A stretch of 64,000 bases of DNA from Shinisaurus crocodilurus (taxonomy: Eukaryota > Chordata > Lepidosauria > Squamata > Shinisauridae), in the NCBI GenBank assembly GCA_021292165.1, contig CM037879.1, positions 112,026,359-112,090,358 of the forward strand, given 5' to 3'. Of the stretch, positions 11,877 through 24,489 are shown one piece after another (the first letter of the stretch is position 1; each line of letters starts with the position of its first letter). The notes under the pieces are model-generated. The model had not been told where the DNA came from and ran no database searches. It was given only the letters and a program-made list of their open reading frames with translations. The translations under genes were made by a program, and so were the position numbers.

Positions 11877-12587
11877 AGGCTTTCTGATTGCTAGTGCTAC
11901 GCGCCCTCCATTTGGAAGCACCGGTGGTTTGCCGCAACCTTTGCAGAATTCTTTGGAGTTGTATTTGGACACTGATAAGCACCTTTAGCTAGTTTCCTAA
12001 CTACACAGAATGGCAACTGTTCCACTAGGCTGTGCATACTCCTGGCAAAGGTACCCTGGGTTGGGAAGCCTATGTTTAAGCCACATGAATGATAGCTGGA
12101 AACACCCATGGTCAAGCTTTGTGGTAGTTTTCCTACTTGGGCTAGTGATGCTTTTGCCATTGTTCTCAAGATTGAATAGTTGTGAGCCTTAATCTAAAAC
12201 TCCAATTATGGAATTGCATCTGAGCCTGATATATTAAAATGTTGTTTTTAAAATGTACTGTAACTATTTCTAACGTAAGCATTTAGTCACACAAAGAAAA
12301 CTCTTAAATGTAAGGATTTTACTTTCATCCAAGTTAGTATTTTTCCTTGAAAGCAGATTGAAGTAATGCAGCATCAAATCACTATGCTACATACCGGTAT
12401 AACCTGTAGCTTCATGTGTTAGTCTCTTTGGAATGGCATATTCAAAGCATTGCATTTTATAACATAGAGGAGAAATTTCCAGAGGAGTAGAGGAGGAAGT
12501 TACTCACAACCATCCTTGCTAGGAAACACAAACCTACTTTAACATACAGGTATGGCCAGTTGGCTAAAAGATTGCAGTTTTCCTTCT

Positions 12588-12695
12588 AGTCAGGTAGCTG
12601 TGTTAGTCCATTGCCACAAAAACAACAGAGTCTTTTGGCATCTTAAAGAATAGCTCTAGTCTTTAGACTAACTCTAGTCCATGAAAGCATATCTC
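12588..12695 (-). mobile_element. Retroelement 3' fragment, family unassigned
   Basis: On the + strand the text GTAGCTGTGTTAGTCCATTG ... AGTCTTTTGGCATCTTAAAG ... AGTCCATGAAAGCATATCT is a recurring reptile interspersed repeat in antisense. I recognise the pattern but cannot name the family with confidence. Confidence 0.45.
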
Positions 12696-12848
12696 ATAAC
12701 ATATTAATATTTAAGGTGACACAAGAATCTTCATTGTTCTTTGCTATTTTCCTGTGCATATTTGTCTGTTTAGTGATATATGTTTTTGTTGCCTTTCAAC
12801 AAACATCCTACCTAACTCAAAATATAGAGTGTAAATACTAAAACTAAT

Positions 12849-12895
12849 ATAAGCTTCAGCTATTGGGCAGTATAGAAAATAATAAATAATTTTAA
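12849..12895 (+). mobile_element. LINE tail remnant (same terminal hairpin family)
   Basis: It contains AAGCTTCAGCTATTGGGCAG followed by AATAATAAATAAT, the 3' half of the hairpin seen at 7284. The 5' half of the stem is lost. Confidence 0.6.
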
Positions 12896-13057
12896 ATCTT
12901 TAGCTTAGCTTAAAAGGTTGCATACCCCATTTGTTTCTGAAAGCGCTATTTCTTTCTCCCAAAATGTCAGTTTAGGAAATGGAGAAATGGTAATGAAAAT
13001 GACTGTTGGTTTTAAAATGTTTACTGTTTTAAGATGGATGAAGAAACTATTTCTGTC

Positions 13058-13400
13058 TGAGGGCCAAATTCCATTTCGGAGAAGCTCTCAGGGGCCACTT
13101 TACAGTGGAGGGCGGGGCTGAAGGCAAATACGGTGGGGCCAAAGGCGAGGCCAAAATACCCACATATTTTTGTGTAAAGCTCTTACTGACAATAACGAAG
13201 CTTTAGGAGAGGCATTTCAACCATTTAGACTGCAGCGGGAGAATGTGCTCAAGTGCAAAACCACCAAATGACCAGTGGTTGGGGGGAAAGGGGTGGGACC
13301 AGGGGGAAGGGGGCATGGCTATCTGGGGAACCCTGGTGGGCCAGATTGGGAGCCCAGGAGAGCCGGTCTTGGCCCCTGGGCCTGAGGTTATGCGCCCTGT
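13058..13400. mobile_element. Diverged DNA-transposon-like repeat, shared with 60978
   Basis: It shares with the region near 61.1 kb the words AAGCTTTAGGAGAGGC, ACCACCAAATGA, GTGGTTG and CATCTGGGGAACCC in the same order. Two copies of the same sequence show it is a repeat. The flanking phrase GAGGGCCAAATTCCATTTCG suggests an hAT-like element, but no terminal repeats were verified. Confidence 0.5.
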
Positions 13401-13454
13401 CTTGACTGGAGCACATGAGTAGGCACATCTGAGATTTGATGGCTCTTCTCAGAC

Positions 13455-13845
13455 TGTTACGATTTTGTCCAGCTAGAAGTTCAGCTGCTGCATTTTAAAC
13501 CCATTATAGTTCCTGCAGGCTTTTCAAGTGTTGCCCCATATAGAATTCATTACAATAGTCCAATTTGGATGTTGTTACCATAGTATGAATAACTGTGGCC
13601 AGGATTGTTCTTGGCCGCCGCTGCCACCTGGATGTCCAGAAGTGGTGCCAGATCTAGCAGTACTCCCAAGCTGCAAATCTTATTCTTAGAGGGAGAGCAC
13701 CCCTATCCAGAACAGGCTGTATGCTTCTCAAATCTGCTTGCTTCCTAAATGTTACCTCTGTCACATCTGCATTAAATTTCACCTTTGTCAAGCCTATTGC
13801 CGATCTTGGACAAATTCAAAGTGAAAGCCAGCAGTTCAGGGTGCT
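13455..13845 (-). mobile_element. L2-like LINE ORF2 fragment (antisense)
   Basis: Reverse-complement translation gives broken but recognisable ORF2 C-terminal text such as TTSKLDYCNEFYMG, the counterpart of SSRLDYCNALYVGLP in the fresher L2-like copies at 53.3 and 62.8 kb. It is much older than those, with stops and frameshifts throughout. Confidence 0.7.
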
Positions 13846-13850
13846 GTTTT

Positions 13851-13874
13851 GTGTGTGTGTGTGTGTGTGTGTGT
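13851..13874. repeat. (GT)n microsatellite
   Basis: About twelve uninterrupted GT units at the upstream edge of the antisense L2 fragment. Confidence 0.95.
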
Positions 13875-14716
13875 TTTAGCTAATTCCACTAATTTTTTGT
13901 TCATTTGTAGCCTTAATACTTTAATAAACTATATCTTTATTTAGAACAATCCATGCATTCCATTAATCTGATTTTATATGTATCAAAAGCTATACTTAGT
14001 AAGTATATTCCCATTATCTCTCTTAGTACTCTCTATTGAATAATAAGTTGAAAAATAATAGATTTAAGGGACCTTTGATCTACCATTTCTATAACATAAA
14101 ATGCAACATAATTTTATTCCTGACCATAATGGTTTTAACCTTGTGTACTAATTTGAATATGCTTGTGGAGGTAGAATCTTAAATGAGACACAAATGAAGG
14201 AAAAATTGCTAATGCTGGCACTGTATATCTAATGAGTACTGTGTAATAAACCATAACCTCTTCAACAGTTCTGTGGAAAACAGTGTGATTATTTTGGATG
14301 GATGGCTTCTTGTGTATGGCTCATTACCATCTGGCATAATCTGTATTGATATAGTCTGTAATTGTGAACTATTTGACTTGCTGCTTTTAATAAATGTGAC
14401 TTGCCTGGTTAGTACTCGTATATAGGAAACTGTAACAAGGGGGTTAGAGACTGTCACACATGCTGTGCATATTGAGAAGCTGTTTCGGATCTGGGTCCTG
14501 ATCCAGATATTCTTGTGCACAGCAAAGGGCCACCTATGCAGATCCTCCCCCCAAAGAACAGATGGTCAGCCCTGTCAGTTCTGACAGTGAAGATCACATT
14601 TTCATAGCAACTGTGTGTGTGCGTGCTTGGAATTGGTTTTGTCCAAACAGGTGATTGGTGGTATCAGTTATAGGTGACTGCCAACCATCTGTTCAGCAGT
14701 GCCCCCACCCTAGACC

Positions 14717-15400
14717 TAGTGATGTGGATTTACCAGAAAATTTTGAATTGGAAAATGTTCCAGAAAATTTTCCTATGCAAAATAGAGTAATTTGTATCAG
14801 AAAATTTTCGATTCGCCTCAGAAAATTTTCTGATGCCCCAGAGAGTGATCTACGTAATTTAGCGTGTTTATTTTACTTGTATTTATTTTGCTATTTGTAA
14901 ACAGCAAAGCTAAAATAAGTACCCTGTGTTTAAAAAAATTGTCCCAATATACCACAAGTATTTGACCTAAAATATTTGAGAGGGAAATTAAAGCACACTT
15001 AATGTGATCTAAACGTTTCATTGTGTAGTAATTTTTATTGTGATACTTATAAAAAATTAAGCCCAAAGGACTGTGCATGATATGCAGACAACCACTTATC
15101 TATTTCAACAGGGTTCAATTCTCTTCCACTGACTTGTTGAGGCACCTTCAGTTTCGCTGTCACTACTTATTAGTTCCATTTCACTCTGAGACATATATGT
15201 ATTTCAGTGACATATACTTATTCTCTCACATACTTGCTAGGGATTATCACCTGAAAAACATTAATTACAATTTTGAAACCGCCAAGTTTGACTAACATTT
15301 TATTTGCAATTGGCATCCAATCATTGTTACTAATGATCTTATGGAAATGGGAATTTTTCCACTGGAAAAATAAAAGCACTGAAAATTTTTCCACCCCATA
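14717..15400. mobile_element. Possible DNA transposon with AAAATTTT-rich ends
   Basis: The left side has AGTGATGTGGATTTACCAGA followed by repeated GAAAATTTT words. The right side has CACTGAAAATTTTTCCACCC, roughly inverse to it. This suggests diverged terminal inverted repeats of an element of about 680 bp. No target duplication was confirmed, and the interior is anonymous. Confidence 0.35.
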
Positions 15401-16308
15401 CCACTGCCTACACCCTGACCAAACTCCTGGATTCAGGGGCTTCCCCCCTCCTCTCCTATAACTCCCTTGGCCATGTGTTGGAACAAATTAAGAAGGAACC
15501 ATCTGTTTGTGGATACCTGCTTCGATCTTGCTTTTGTAATCAGAGCAAGGTTATTCCCATGCATACACCAGTATTCCAGACACAATCGCTATTTTATTTC
15601 ACATCTTTATTGTGTACATTTCTATGAGTTGTGTCCAAATGTGTCTGTCCACAAGCAGAATGGACCCCACTGGTGGAATGGATTCCCCTGTCCGCCTTTC
15701 CAAATCTGGAGGGAGTACTTTGGTTGCAGGGGCGAGGAGAGAAAGGAGAAGTCCTGTGGCACAAACAGAATGATGCTGGCATGAAATTGGATGGAATCCT
15801 ATGCTTGCAATTAGGGCTGAAGGTTTTCTGATTGACAAGTCTTGCTTTTTATATATGATTTGCCATTGCTAGTTAAATTACATTATCTCATAGCAAGCTC
15901 TACTTTGAGGGTATTAAAGAATTTAGTAGTTGCCTTTAATAATGAAAAAAGAAACCTGATCTTCAAAGCAAATGCCCAGATACAGTTCTGTTTGCACTTT
16001 GAAAGAATATCTGAGTGATTAGTTGCAGCAGAATGTAACACAGATTTAATGAGCATCCCATTGAAAGCAATGCAGTGTGGATAGATAGGAGCCATGCTTG
16101 GAGGTGTGTTCTAGTCCACATCCAGTTTTATATTTAAGATTCCTAATCTAGCAAACTATTCACGTGTAGCAGGCTGCTTACAAGCATAGATCTCCCTATG
16201 TGGATTGGAACGACTATGTGGAAATAAGTTCTATTAAAATCAGTGGGAATAACGTGATAAAGTCTGGCTATAATTTAGACAGGCAGATGTTTGATGCACA
16301 AAGGAATC
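15401..16308. other. Intronic sequence with no recognised feature
   Basis: Short overlapping open frames near 15.5-15.8 kb look like chance; none resembles a protein I know. Confidence 0.35.
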
Positions 16309-16311
16309 TTA

Positions 16312-16446
16312 GGGTGCAATCCTATGCATGTTTAGATAGAAAAAAGTCCTACAATTCCCAGCATGTGCCAGTCAGCATGGCTGGCTGGAGGAATGCTGGG
16401 GAGTTATAGGACTTTTTCCTGTCTAAACATGCATAGGATTGTGCCC
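16312..16446. mobile_element. Harbinger-like palindromic MITE, most complete copy
   Basis: The left arm starts GGGTGCAATCCTATGCATGT and continues TTTAGATAGAAAAAAGTCCT. The right arm reads AGGACTTTTTCCTGTCTAAA and ends ATAGGATTGTGCCC. TTA flanks both ends, the 3-bp target duplication expected of PIF/Harbinger. A short central loop separates the arms. It has no coding capacity. Confidence 0.8.
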
Positions 16447-16449
16447 TTA

Positions 16450-18440
16450 AACATGTTGTTTGAATCAGGTAGTGAATATTGTTTTTAAGTGGTTTGGCCT
16501 TTTTTATTAGAAAACTCACCAATTGACCATGTGGCTTTTAAATTATGATTAAACCTCAAATGTATTTTTTAAAAATATATTTCTTATATTCCACTACTGT
16601 GTGGGGCTCTCAATAGTCACCCATCCAATGGACTGATAAGGTCAAGCCGCACCTGCTTCAGTAATGCTCCAGCATGAGGGACTCCCATAACATTTGCTGG
16701 GCCCCTTACTTAAAGAAATTAATTTGCATGTTAACAGATGCAATACAAAAGGAAAAAGGGACAGAGAGGGAAGAGGAAAATAATCAAATTCTATCAGCTC
16801 TTATATGATGAGTCTACGGTGGCTGAAGGGGATGAGCCAAATGGCAGTTGGTGCCAGCCGAGCTGATGGTCCTGTTCCAAGCTGATGGTCCCCACCTCTC
16901 CTTCAGATGCAGCAAGATGGAAATGCTGACCAGTGCTAAAGAATACACGCCACACTTGCCAATAAAACTGATGTCTTATTTCTCAAACACAATTATGTGA
17001 CATTAAACCAATTTGTTATTCCAAATAATGAATCACAGAACAGTAATTTAAACACTAGAGGCACGACTCAGACTCTCCCACATTCACAGGATGTGCATGC
17101 ACAGCTGTGGGTGTGTACATTGTTCTGCATTTGTGGGAGAGGGATCAGTAGAGGAAGGAGACTTCTGATACAGGAATATCCAAGTGCAAGGGGTTGGATT
17201 GGGCCCGTATGTACATTTTTTAAATCTAAAAACTATTTTTAAAAAATTAAAAGCAATGTGCATTAAATGTTAGATTCCCAATTTTTTAAAATTGAAATGT
17301 GTAATCTAATTATCCAAACAGTTGAGATCCATGTGTTATCTGTATGGTTTTATTTATTATTGGTGCATTGCGGTGATTGTTGTTCCATTTTGTTACACTG
17401 TAATGTGGTTTCCAGAATGCATGCTGACATATCCACAACACTTGATCATCATTATTATGAATGCCCATTGATTGCAATGTAATATGATACTGAGATGGGA
17501 CCATGCCCTTCAGATGGAAGGGTAGAGTTAATACTGAGACAATTCAAACATCTTTAAGTGAATGATTATTTGCACACTACATTTTCAAGGAGGCTCCCTT
17601 CCTGCTGCCTAAGAATTTGTGTTGGTAGCAATAGGTCCCTCTCTATGAGTGCCATGTTTTCCTTACCTAATTGTAGAAATGGATGCTGGGGTGTGTGTGT
17701 TTAGATGAGCAAGCAAAATTCATCATGAGGAAGTTTTATTATTGTGGGTGAATATTCTATAATAAGACCTAAGAAAATGTGAGCATGCAAATTTGGAAGC
17801 CATTAACCATAGTTTCCCAGTTCAGATGCAACAGGAAGTTATGGTTAACTGTGGCTCCCTCACTTCGCTTGGGGTGGAGCAAAGGGACTGCATATGAGTG
17901 TATGAAGATTGCCTGCAGTAGTCTATTGCCATGCATTGTAATCTGGATGATATTGCTTAATTTGCTGGCATCCAGTATACCCAACTCCTCTGATTCAGAG
18001 CTGCTTCATAGTGTACACTGCCACATTTAAGGCACCTGCATGCATCCATGTCATTTGTATATATGTAAAGGTCTGTGCTCTCTGTGAAAGAGATGGATGC
18101 AGCTACTTTACTGCGATAGCAGTGTCAACATATCCAGAACATATGCCTTTAATTTATAACCTTCAAGTGCATTCCAGTCTATTTTTCTAGCCGCCTCCCA
18201 AGCAGACAGATGAAACAGACTATGTTTTCAGTGTCTTCCAGTCTGGCTGCATGAAGGGTGGAATTCTCTCAGCCAGAGATGACCAAAGTGTGGCTCTTGA
18301 CCAGTTGATTCTGGACTCCCAACAAGTCAGGGAGGGCGTGACCTTGTGCCTTTTCCCTCCTCTTTTCTGCTCAGTATTATGAGGCAGCTTGGGTAGTGGA
18401 AGAAGGTTAAACTGCTGGCCTCAAAATAGTAAGCCCCTGT
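16450..18440. other. Intronic sequence with no recognised feature
   Basis: Apart from AT-rich runs I see no feature. Confidence 0.35.
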
Positions 18441-18449
18441 GGAAAACCT

Positions 18450-19500
18450 CTCCTTAGGATGGGGGCCTCTACACCAGGGCAGTCCACCCCTATCCCCAAA
18501 TGTGGAGAATCATCCCTCACCACTAGGCAATCTCTCCCTTCACTTCCGCTGTCACCATTAAACTAAACCCCTTTATTGAAAGTACACCTTTTCCGCTAAG
18601 GTAGCTTGTAATTAGGCATGAGACAAAACAGATCAGAGGAACCAGGAAAGTAAACAAAGATATATAGTATTTTATTAAAAAGAAATAAAAGAAAGCTTAT
18701 TTACAAATGTTGTCACTACTTTTAAACAGGGTTTTGATACAGTTACTTTTACCACCAAACAGGTGTTAGAAGCCCCAGTTCCTACCCCTAACCAACCTTA
18801 AGCCAATTCCCCTATCAAGCTCTACACCACAGGCCTAACAATGAGGGCTTGAAAGGCAGTCTTCTTTCTGGTCGGGTTTGACTTCTACCTGGAACCTTCA
18901 AGGCTGTTCACCAGGCTTCTCCTGAAGTCTTCAGTTTGGTCCAGCAGCTGCTCAGTCTTCAGACCACTGACACCAGCTGTCACTCAGGATTCAGCTATTT
19001 CCTCCAAAGGCTGTCCCAGGAGTCTTCCTCTCCCCCTTGCAGGCCTTCTTCAGCTTCTGCCTCGCATGCTCTCAGCTCAGCCTCCCGGTCTTGTAGCTGC
19101 TCTTCTCCCTGGCTGATATCTTCTTCAGGCTCTCCAGCCTCTCACAAAGATCCCTCCTGGCAACTTTTCCTCAGGCAGACTCTCCAGTCAGAGTCTCCCC
19201 AGATGTCTCTCCACAGCTCCTTACATTGGTTCTAGTCAGAACCCTCCAGTCAATCAGCTTTGGTGTGGCCAACATTCCATCACCCACCTCTGTGTAGACT
19301 TACCAATATCCTTAGAATGTTCAGTTATTCTCCAATCATATGGTACCAAGTTCAATCCTACCTTCCCATATATAAGGACAGAAACCTGACTTCATTTTCA
19401 CCTCTTAGTGGTAACAGTAACTGCCATTTTGCGGGCACTCCATATTTACAATGTAACTTTCCTCAGGCACAAGCCTCATAAAAAGCATACATTTTTCTTT
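18450..19500 (-). mobile_element. Possible LTR-type retroelement remnant (antisense)
   Basis: Read on the minus strand this is a GA-rich stretch (on the + strand it shows as CTTCTC-rich text at 18.9-19.2 kb) followed by two AATAAA-type poly(A) signals, as in an LTR or a transcribed 3' end. There is no protein similarity and no confirmed direct repeat at its borders. A single-copy non-coding transcript end is an alternative. Confidence 0.25.
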
Positions 19501-20335
19501 TACCGGTAATCCATTCAGACCCTCAGTTATTGAAACAAAACAGTTAAACTTTTACCTCAATTTTACCTTCACAGCCCTCAAGACTAACCTAGAAAGGAAG
19601 ATGGGCTGCCCAGAAAGTGGAGAGCAGTTTGGGAAAGATGGCAGAATGGGAGAAGTGACAATCATAGGGGAACGTGATGAAGGAGATAAAGTCAGTACTG
19701 GAAATAAATTTTGCTTGTGCCACTAAGACCAAGGATATGAGCACACTTGTGTCTTAGGCTAGTGTAAGATTTTGGTCCAGGCAAATTCTGATCCTAGATT
19801 CTTCTGTAGGCAAGCTGCTAGTTGCAGGCCTGTCTCTACTGTGTTGAAATATCTGACTGTTTAATCTTATCAATCAATCAATTTATTTATTATGGTCATA
19901 AACCAGCAGGGCTGTTTAGTCTTAAAGAAGGAATGTCAAAGAAACAGAACAGTATTCTGAAGCTCACAGGGAAAACTGGATTTTTTTAAAATGCAGAATA
20001 TTATCAGTGTTTCTATTTCTTTTTTTTAATCCTTCATCCCCTATTAGTTCTACTGTGTTGGCGCTTCTTATTTTTGGTGCTCTCTGTATATAACTGTCAA
20101 CTCAGTCTCACAGTTACATAATAGGATGTTAGGCAAAATATATTTTTGGAAGGCTGTTGCCTGTGCAATTAATGTTCAAGAGTCACACATGTGATTTGAT
20201 GGTGATTAGTGTGGTTCTGTGTGTTTATAATACATTAGAACAGAGAAAAGTGGAACACTAGTAGAAGTGTCAGACACAGTGATTAATTTTGAAAAGAAAT
20301 AGGTGCTATGGACAAAAGCTTGCCTAAAAGACATT
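19501..20335. other. Intronic sequence, nothing recognised
   Basis: There is a short (ATCA)n and TTTATTTATT stretch near 19870, otherwise nothing assignable. Confidence 0.35.
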
Positions 20336-20631
20336 CAGACCTGGTTCGCATGTAATGACAACCCGAATACAGGTTGAGTATGGGTTGTTGTTGAATCGTG
20401 AATTGTGGGTTGTCATTACATGCAAACCCTCTACCACAAACAACCGTTCACAACCCAATATCAAACCATGAGTTCTCTTCCTGGGTTGTTTGTGGTTAAC
20501 AACCCATAGCTAAAACAAAGTGCAGGATTCACATGTAACAACAACCCATGATTCAACAGCAACCCAGAATTCAACGACAACCCTACACAACCCATACTCT
20601 CTGTTGTCGTTATGTGCAAACCAGGCCTCTG
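20336..20631. mobile_element. Palindromic hAT-like MITE rich in AACAACCC motifs
   Basis: The left end CAGACCTGGTTCGCATGT and the right end ATGTGCAAACCAGGCCTCTG are inverted copies with CAG...CTG termini. The interior repeats ACAACCC and its complement GGGTTGT many times, so much of it can fold back. No matching 8-bp flanks were found, so the element is probably old. Confidence 0.6.
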
Positions 20632-21365
20632 TCTCAACTAGTTGTCCTGCTTCTAACCAAAGATCTTTGGAAGGTGGCAGTGGCTGTTCGGTGTTAAAGG
20701 AAATGAACTGTGCACATGCTCCGTTGATCTTTTCTCTAAATATGTTGCAGGGCTGAGCATTGAAAGCAAGTTCTAGGGCTTGAATCACAGTGAGGTAGCT
20801 ATCTCCTTGTCAGTCAAATGACTAATGTGTAAATCTGTTGCTTTAGGTAGATCTGGATCACTCTGACCTTTTCTTCCTTAATATTACATTTCTGTACCAT
20901 CTGGAAACTTGCATCCTTTTTTTCTGGATTCTTGCTGTGCCCACGGGCAGTCTGCACTAATTTATCCAGGAATATCATATTTCAATAAGCCTGCAACCTT
21001 ATACTCACGTACTAGGGAATAAGTGCCATTGAACACCGTCCTACTTTGATATAAATATTTATTTATTTAAAGCATTTTTCTATCCTTCAGCTGGAAAAAA
21101 AACCCTTCCAGATCAGCTTACAAAGATTGATAAAACAATCTCTGTCTACAGAAGGAAAAGGGATTGGTGGGGTGGGGGGAGACAAACTCAGGTACTACTT
21201 CTTTGTATAGGTACTCTTTCTGGCAGGAAAGGATGAAATAAGCTCCCTGCAACTACTCTTTCTCTAGCTGATGTATGGGGGCCAGGTTGGTCTCGCTCTT
21301 GTCATGGTATTCTTCCTGGAAGGCAGGGAGCGCGGTCTTTCAGTGGTCCTTGGTCATCTGGCCAC
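20632..21365. other. Intronic sequence, nothing recognised
   Basis: A diverged CAACCTTATACTCACGTACT / AAGTGCCATTGAACACCG stretch near 20993 may be a relic of the CAATCCTA-type MITE listed at 25129. Otherwise nothing is assignable. Confidence 0.3.
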
Positions 21366-21556
21366 TGACCTGGTTCAGACTTCATGCTACACCATGGTGG
21401 GTTGTTATCATGGGTGGTTGCAGGGTGGCTTAGCGTGAGGTCCAAACCCGGAGCAGTTTTTTCTGCATGGGTTGTTGTTTGCAAACAAGCCACCCTGAGA
21501 ACCCATCCCTTGTAGTAGGGTGGTTTAGGGTGCTTGTTCTGATGACCAAACCCAGC
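21366..21556. mobile_element. hAT-like MITE fragment
   Basis: It starts GACCTGGTTCAGACTTCATG and is full of GGGTTGTT and GGTGGCTT words with inverse partners (AACAAGCCACCC). It belongs to the same loose group as the palindromic elements at 11549, 20336 and 37325. The borders are approximate. Confidence 0.4.
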
Positions 21557-21857
21557 AGGGCAATTTTATTGTGGGTTGTCGGAACAGCTAGAGAGCTGCC
21601 CGACAAGAGTGGTGAAAACCCCTGCCACTCCTCACAGTCTTGCCACTCCTCACAACCACAAACCATTCTCCTTCATCCCATCCCAGTGCCCTCTGCCTCA
21701 GGATGGATTTTTAAAAAATTAATTCATAGAAATCTTGAAGAAAGAACACCAGACAGTGTCCCAAATGCATTTGATATTTTTTTAAAAAAAATTGATCTTG
21801 CGCAAGTGTGCAACAGTGAATGTCTGCTGCTAGGAATTTTGTGTAATTTTCTCCTCT

Positions 21858-22446
21858 GTTTTACAGCTCTGCCTTGAAATTTGCACAATTTCCCCCTCCA
21901 TTTTACTGCTCTGCCATGAAATTTGCATATTTATTTATTTTTATTGTAAGTTTCAACAAAACAAAACCATCAAAAAGGAAAAGGAATTTATATACACACA
22001 GAGATATTTGAATGTATCAATTAAACATAAACTTCAACAAAGGCAGACCAAATATCCATATGCTATCCATTTAAATGTTGAAAGCATTGTTAGGTCCTCG
22101 ATCGATGTGTTATAGGAGGTGAGCATTTAGCCTCCCGGTGTTGTAATATTAATTTTTTAGCTGTCAAAAGGGCATGGAAAACCCATTTACATTGACCATG
22201 CGTTAACTTCCAGGAAGCAGGTAGATAATTTAAAAGAACATATGCATCAGTAAATATTAAAGATTGTTCCAATACAAAGTTTATCCATATTATAACCTCC
22301 TCCCCAAAAGAGACAACTACTGGACATTGCCAAAACATATGATTAGATGAAGCATATTTTTTAGCAATCTGCCTCACTTGTCTGCCTTAAAATTTACATA
22401 TCTTTACCCACTCACTCCCTGTTCTGCCTTGAAATTTGTGTATGTT
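21858..22446. repeat. Short tandem array (about 45-bp unit) split by an L1 insertion
   Basis: The word CTGCC(T/A)TGAAATTTGCA(T/C)A occurs twice left of an L1 fragment (about 21863 and 21911) and twice right of it (about 22381 and 22427), spaced about 45 bp apart. This indicates a small minisatellite of at least four units interrupted by the L1. Confidence 0.65.
21929..22378 (-). mobile_element. L1 LINE 3' end (antisense), ORF2 C-terminus
   Basis: The minus-strand frame from 22377 to 22090 encodes about 95 residues, including NHMFWQCPVVVSFGEEVIIW, then LLTAKKLILQHREAKCSPP. The HMFW-CP...F-W-EV and LLTAAK-I...W order is typical of the cysteine-containing C-terminus of L1 ORF2. An A-rich tail (T-rich on the + strand) lies at the left. 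The copy is heavily 5' truncated and non-functional. Confidence 0.8.
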
Positions 22447-24458
22447 TAGTGATCCCAGTCACTGCTGTATAATCGTCATGTACATCTGACAGCTATCAAA
22501 GGAGACCAGTGGAGGGAAGTGACAAGCACGAAGGGGCAGCGGGAGCCCAAAGCGACTGATGGCTGCAGGAGAGAAGGTGCTTTAGGGGCAGATGTTACTA
22601 CTTCAGTAGACCTGAAGCAGTCCTTTAAAAAAAACAGTTTGCTAGCAAGGGAAGAGCCAAACTGGAGGATGAAATTGACAAGGACATTGACAAGAGGGGG
22701 GACATGACTATGCTTGCCTAAATAGTGGATAGGCGGACTTGTGCAAGACCTCCCCCCCCCTATGTTTAAAAATCAATTTGCGAACACGTTCTCATGTTCA
22801 CAAGGGCTCAGAAACGTAAATCCTTTTGGCAATCTGATGCAGGAGTGGGGAGGAGTTCCCCCCTTGAGCCAGCAACCCCAGCAGACCAATTGCAGAAAGG
22901 GTGCTGACATAAGGAACAAGGAAACAAGGATTTCTGCCACAAAGGCCACTGGGATATGTTCTGGCAGCAGCCGGGAGGACAGAGAGGGAATGAGGGAGAC
23001 ACAAGCCACGGCAAGCCACCAAGCAGGCAGGCAATCGTCTGTCAGGAGTAATGGACAAGCCACCCACCGTGCCTTATTCTCAGGGTGGCTTAGTGTGATG
23101 TGCGAACTCACCCAGGGTCTACTGCCCTTCAGCTCTGCAGTCCTGGGACAACTGTCAGTTGGAGCTGAGTGTTTGTTCAGTTGGGGCGGGGTGGGTGGAA
23201 GAGAGCTCCTGCAGCTACTCCTTCTCTGGTTGACATGCCTAGGATTAGGCTGCAAGTTGTGATGATTACTGTGTTATGAAAGAAACTCTGTAAATGCAAT
23301 ATTCAAGCCTTCTTTCGTTGATTTAAGGGAGCCGGTTTCAGTGTAAATGAATTATGTTCCCCTCAATCTTTGCATCTTTAAATATACTTTATCATTTGTG
23401 TCTTGTTTGTATGTTTTCAAAAGACCATTGTTCAATAATCTCTTGAAAGGTGGATTCTTGTTAATTACTGTTATTTTGGCACTCCGGGGTTTGTGTGGAA
23501 GATGGATTTCCCCACACGCATTAATCTGAATCAAGCTGTTTAAAAATCTGCTATTCTGATGTCTTCTCTGAGAACTCGTGAGTTCTTGGGAAATGCCTAG
23601 AGTTATTTCGCACATTCAGACGTTACCTGAATTGCATGTTGTTTTATTTAAAAATTAAGTATGTGCTATCAGAAAATATCCTGCCTAAATATTCTTTTAA
23701 CTGTATACCCTAAATGCATGAAGCATAGTTCCAATGTAGTTGGCTAAATAATACAGGTGCTGTTTGGAGAGCAAACAGGACATAGAAACCTAAGGGGGGG
23801 AAATGGAAGGAAGACTTGGAAAGTATGACACTGATGTATTTGGGTAACCTTTTCGTGGTGAGCTGTACAGAGAGAATTTTTGTTTCCTTCATTAAAAGCT
23901 TATTAAAGGGAGGGAAAGGACAGGAATGGGTTTGCTTCAAGGGGTTCAGAGAGGCGAGCCTGATCTCAGGATATTAATGTGTGCCTTCAGCTGGGGGAAA
24001 TGAGCCATCACTTGAGGAAGCTGCAGCTTTATGTGCTCGTCACTAGGGATCCCCATATGTCCTGGGATCTGCAGCAGTCAGAAATGGCAGACCTCCGTTG
24101 TTGAGAGCAGAAAGCCCTCATTGGTATTCATGGCAGGTATCTCAGCTCAATCTGCCCAGAGCAAGTCTGTTTAATGTTGATCAGCTGTCCATCTGATAAA
24201 CTGAATTGATACGGACATTTTTCTCCAAGGGCTGCCCTGACAGTGACAGCAGGAGCATCAGGATGTCTTGTTAGTCTCTCCCTCTCCCTCCTCTAGCCCC
24301 ACTCTAGAATATATTAACCCTTCTTTAGACCTAAGGTTATGACAGTATGCAATTTCCTGCCCATATAGATGGCTTTTATTCCTGCCTCCTTCTGAAACAA
24401 TAAGAAGGTTAAGTTTCCTATCTAAAAAAAGGTTTGTCTCCCCCCACCCCACCCCTGC

Positions 24459-24459
<1 letters not shown>
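22447..24459. other. Intronic sequence, nothing firmly recognised
   Basis: Words such as CAAGCCACC / GGGTGGCTTAG at 23.0-23.1 kb suggest another hAT-like MITE relic. A 173-codon open frame (22741-23262) and the opposing open frames overlapping it are low-complexity and have no protein similarity I can see. Confidence 0.3.

Positions 24460-24488
<29 letters not shown>
24460..24488. repeat. (CA)n microsatellite
   Basis: About fourteen CA units, preceded by a C-rich run. Confidence 0.95.

Positions 24489-24489
<1 letters not shown>

Noticed and set aside
18936..19235. Ser-rich 99-codon open frame as a gene
   Set aside because: It is the antisense of a purine-rich stretch in a possible LTR; no conserved feature is visible.
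22741..23262. 173-codon open frame and its antisense shadow
   Set aside because: No recognisable domain and composition like the surrounding intron; there is no splice context linking it to PDSS2.
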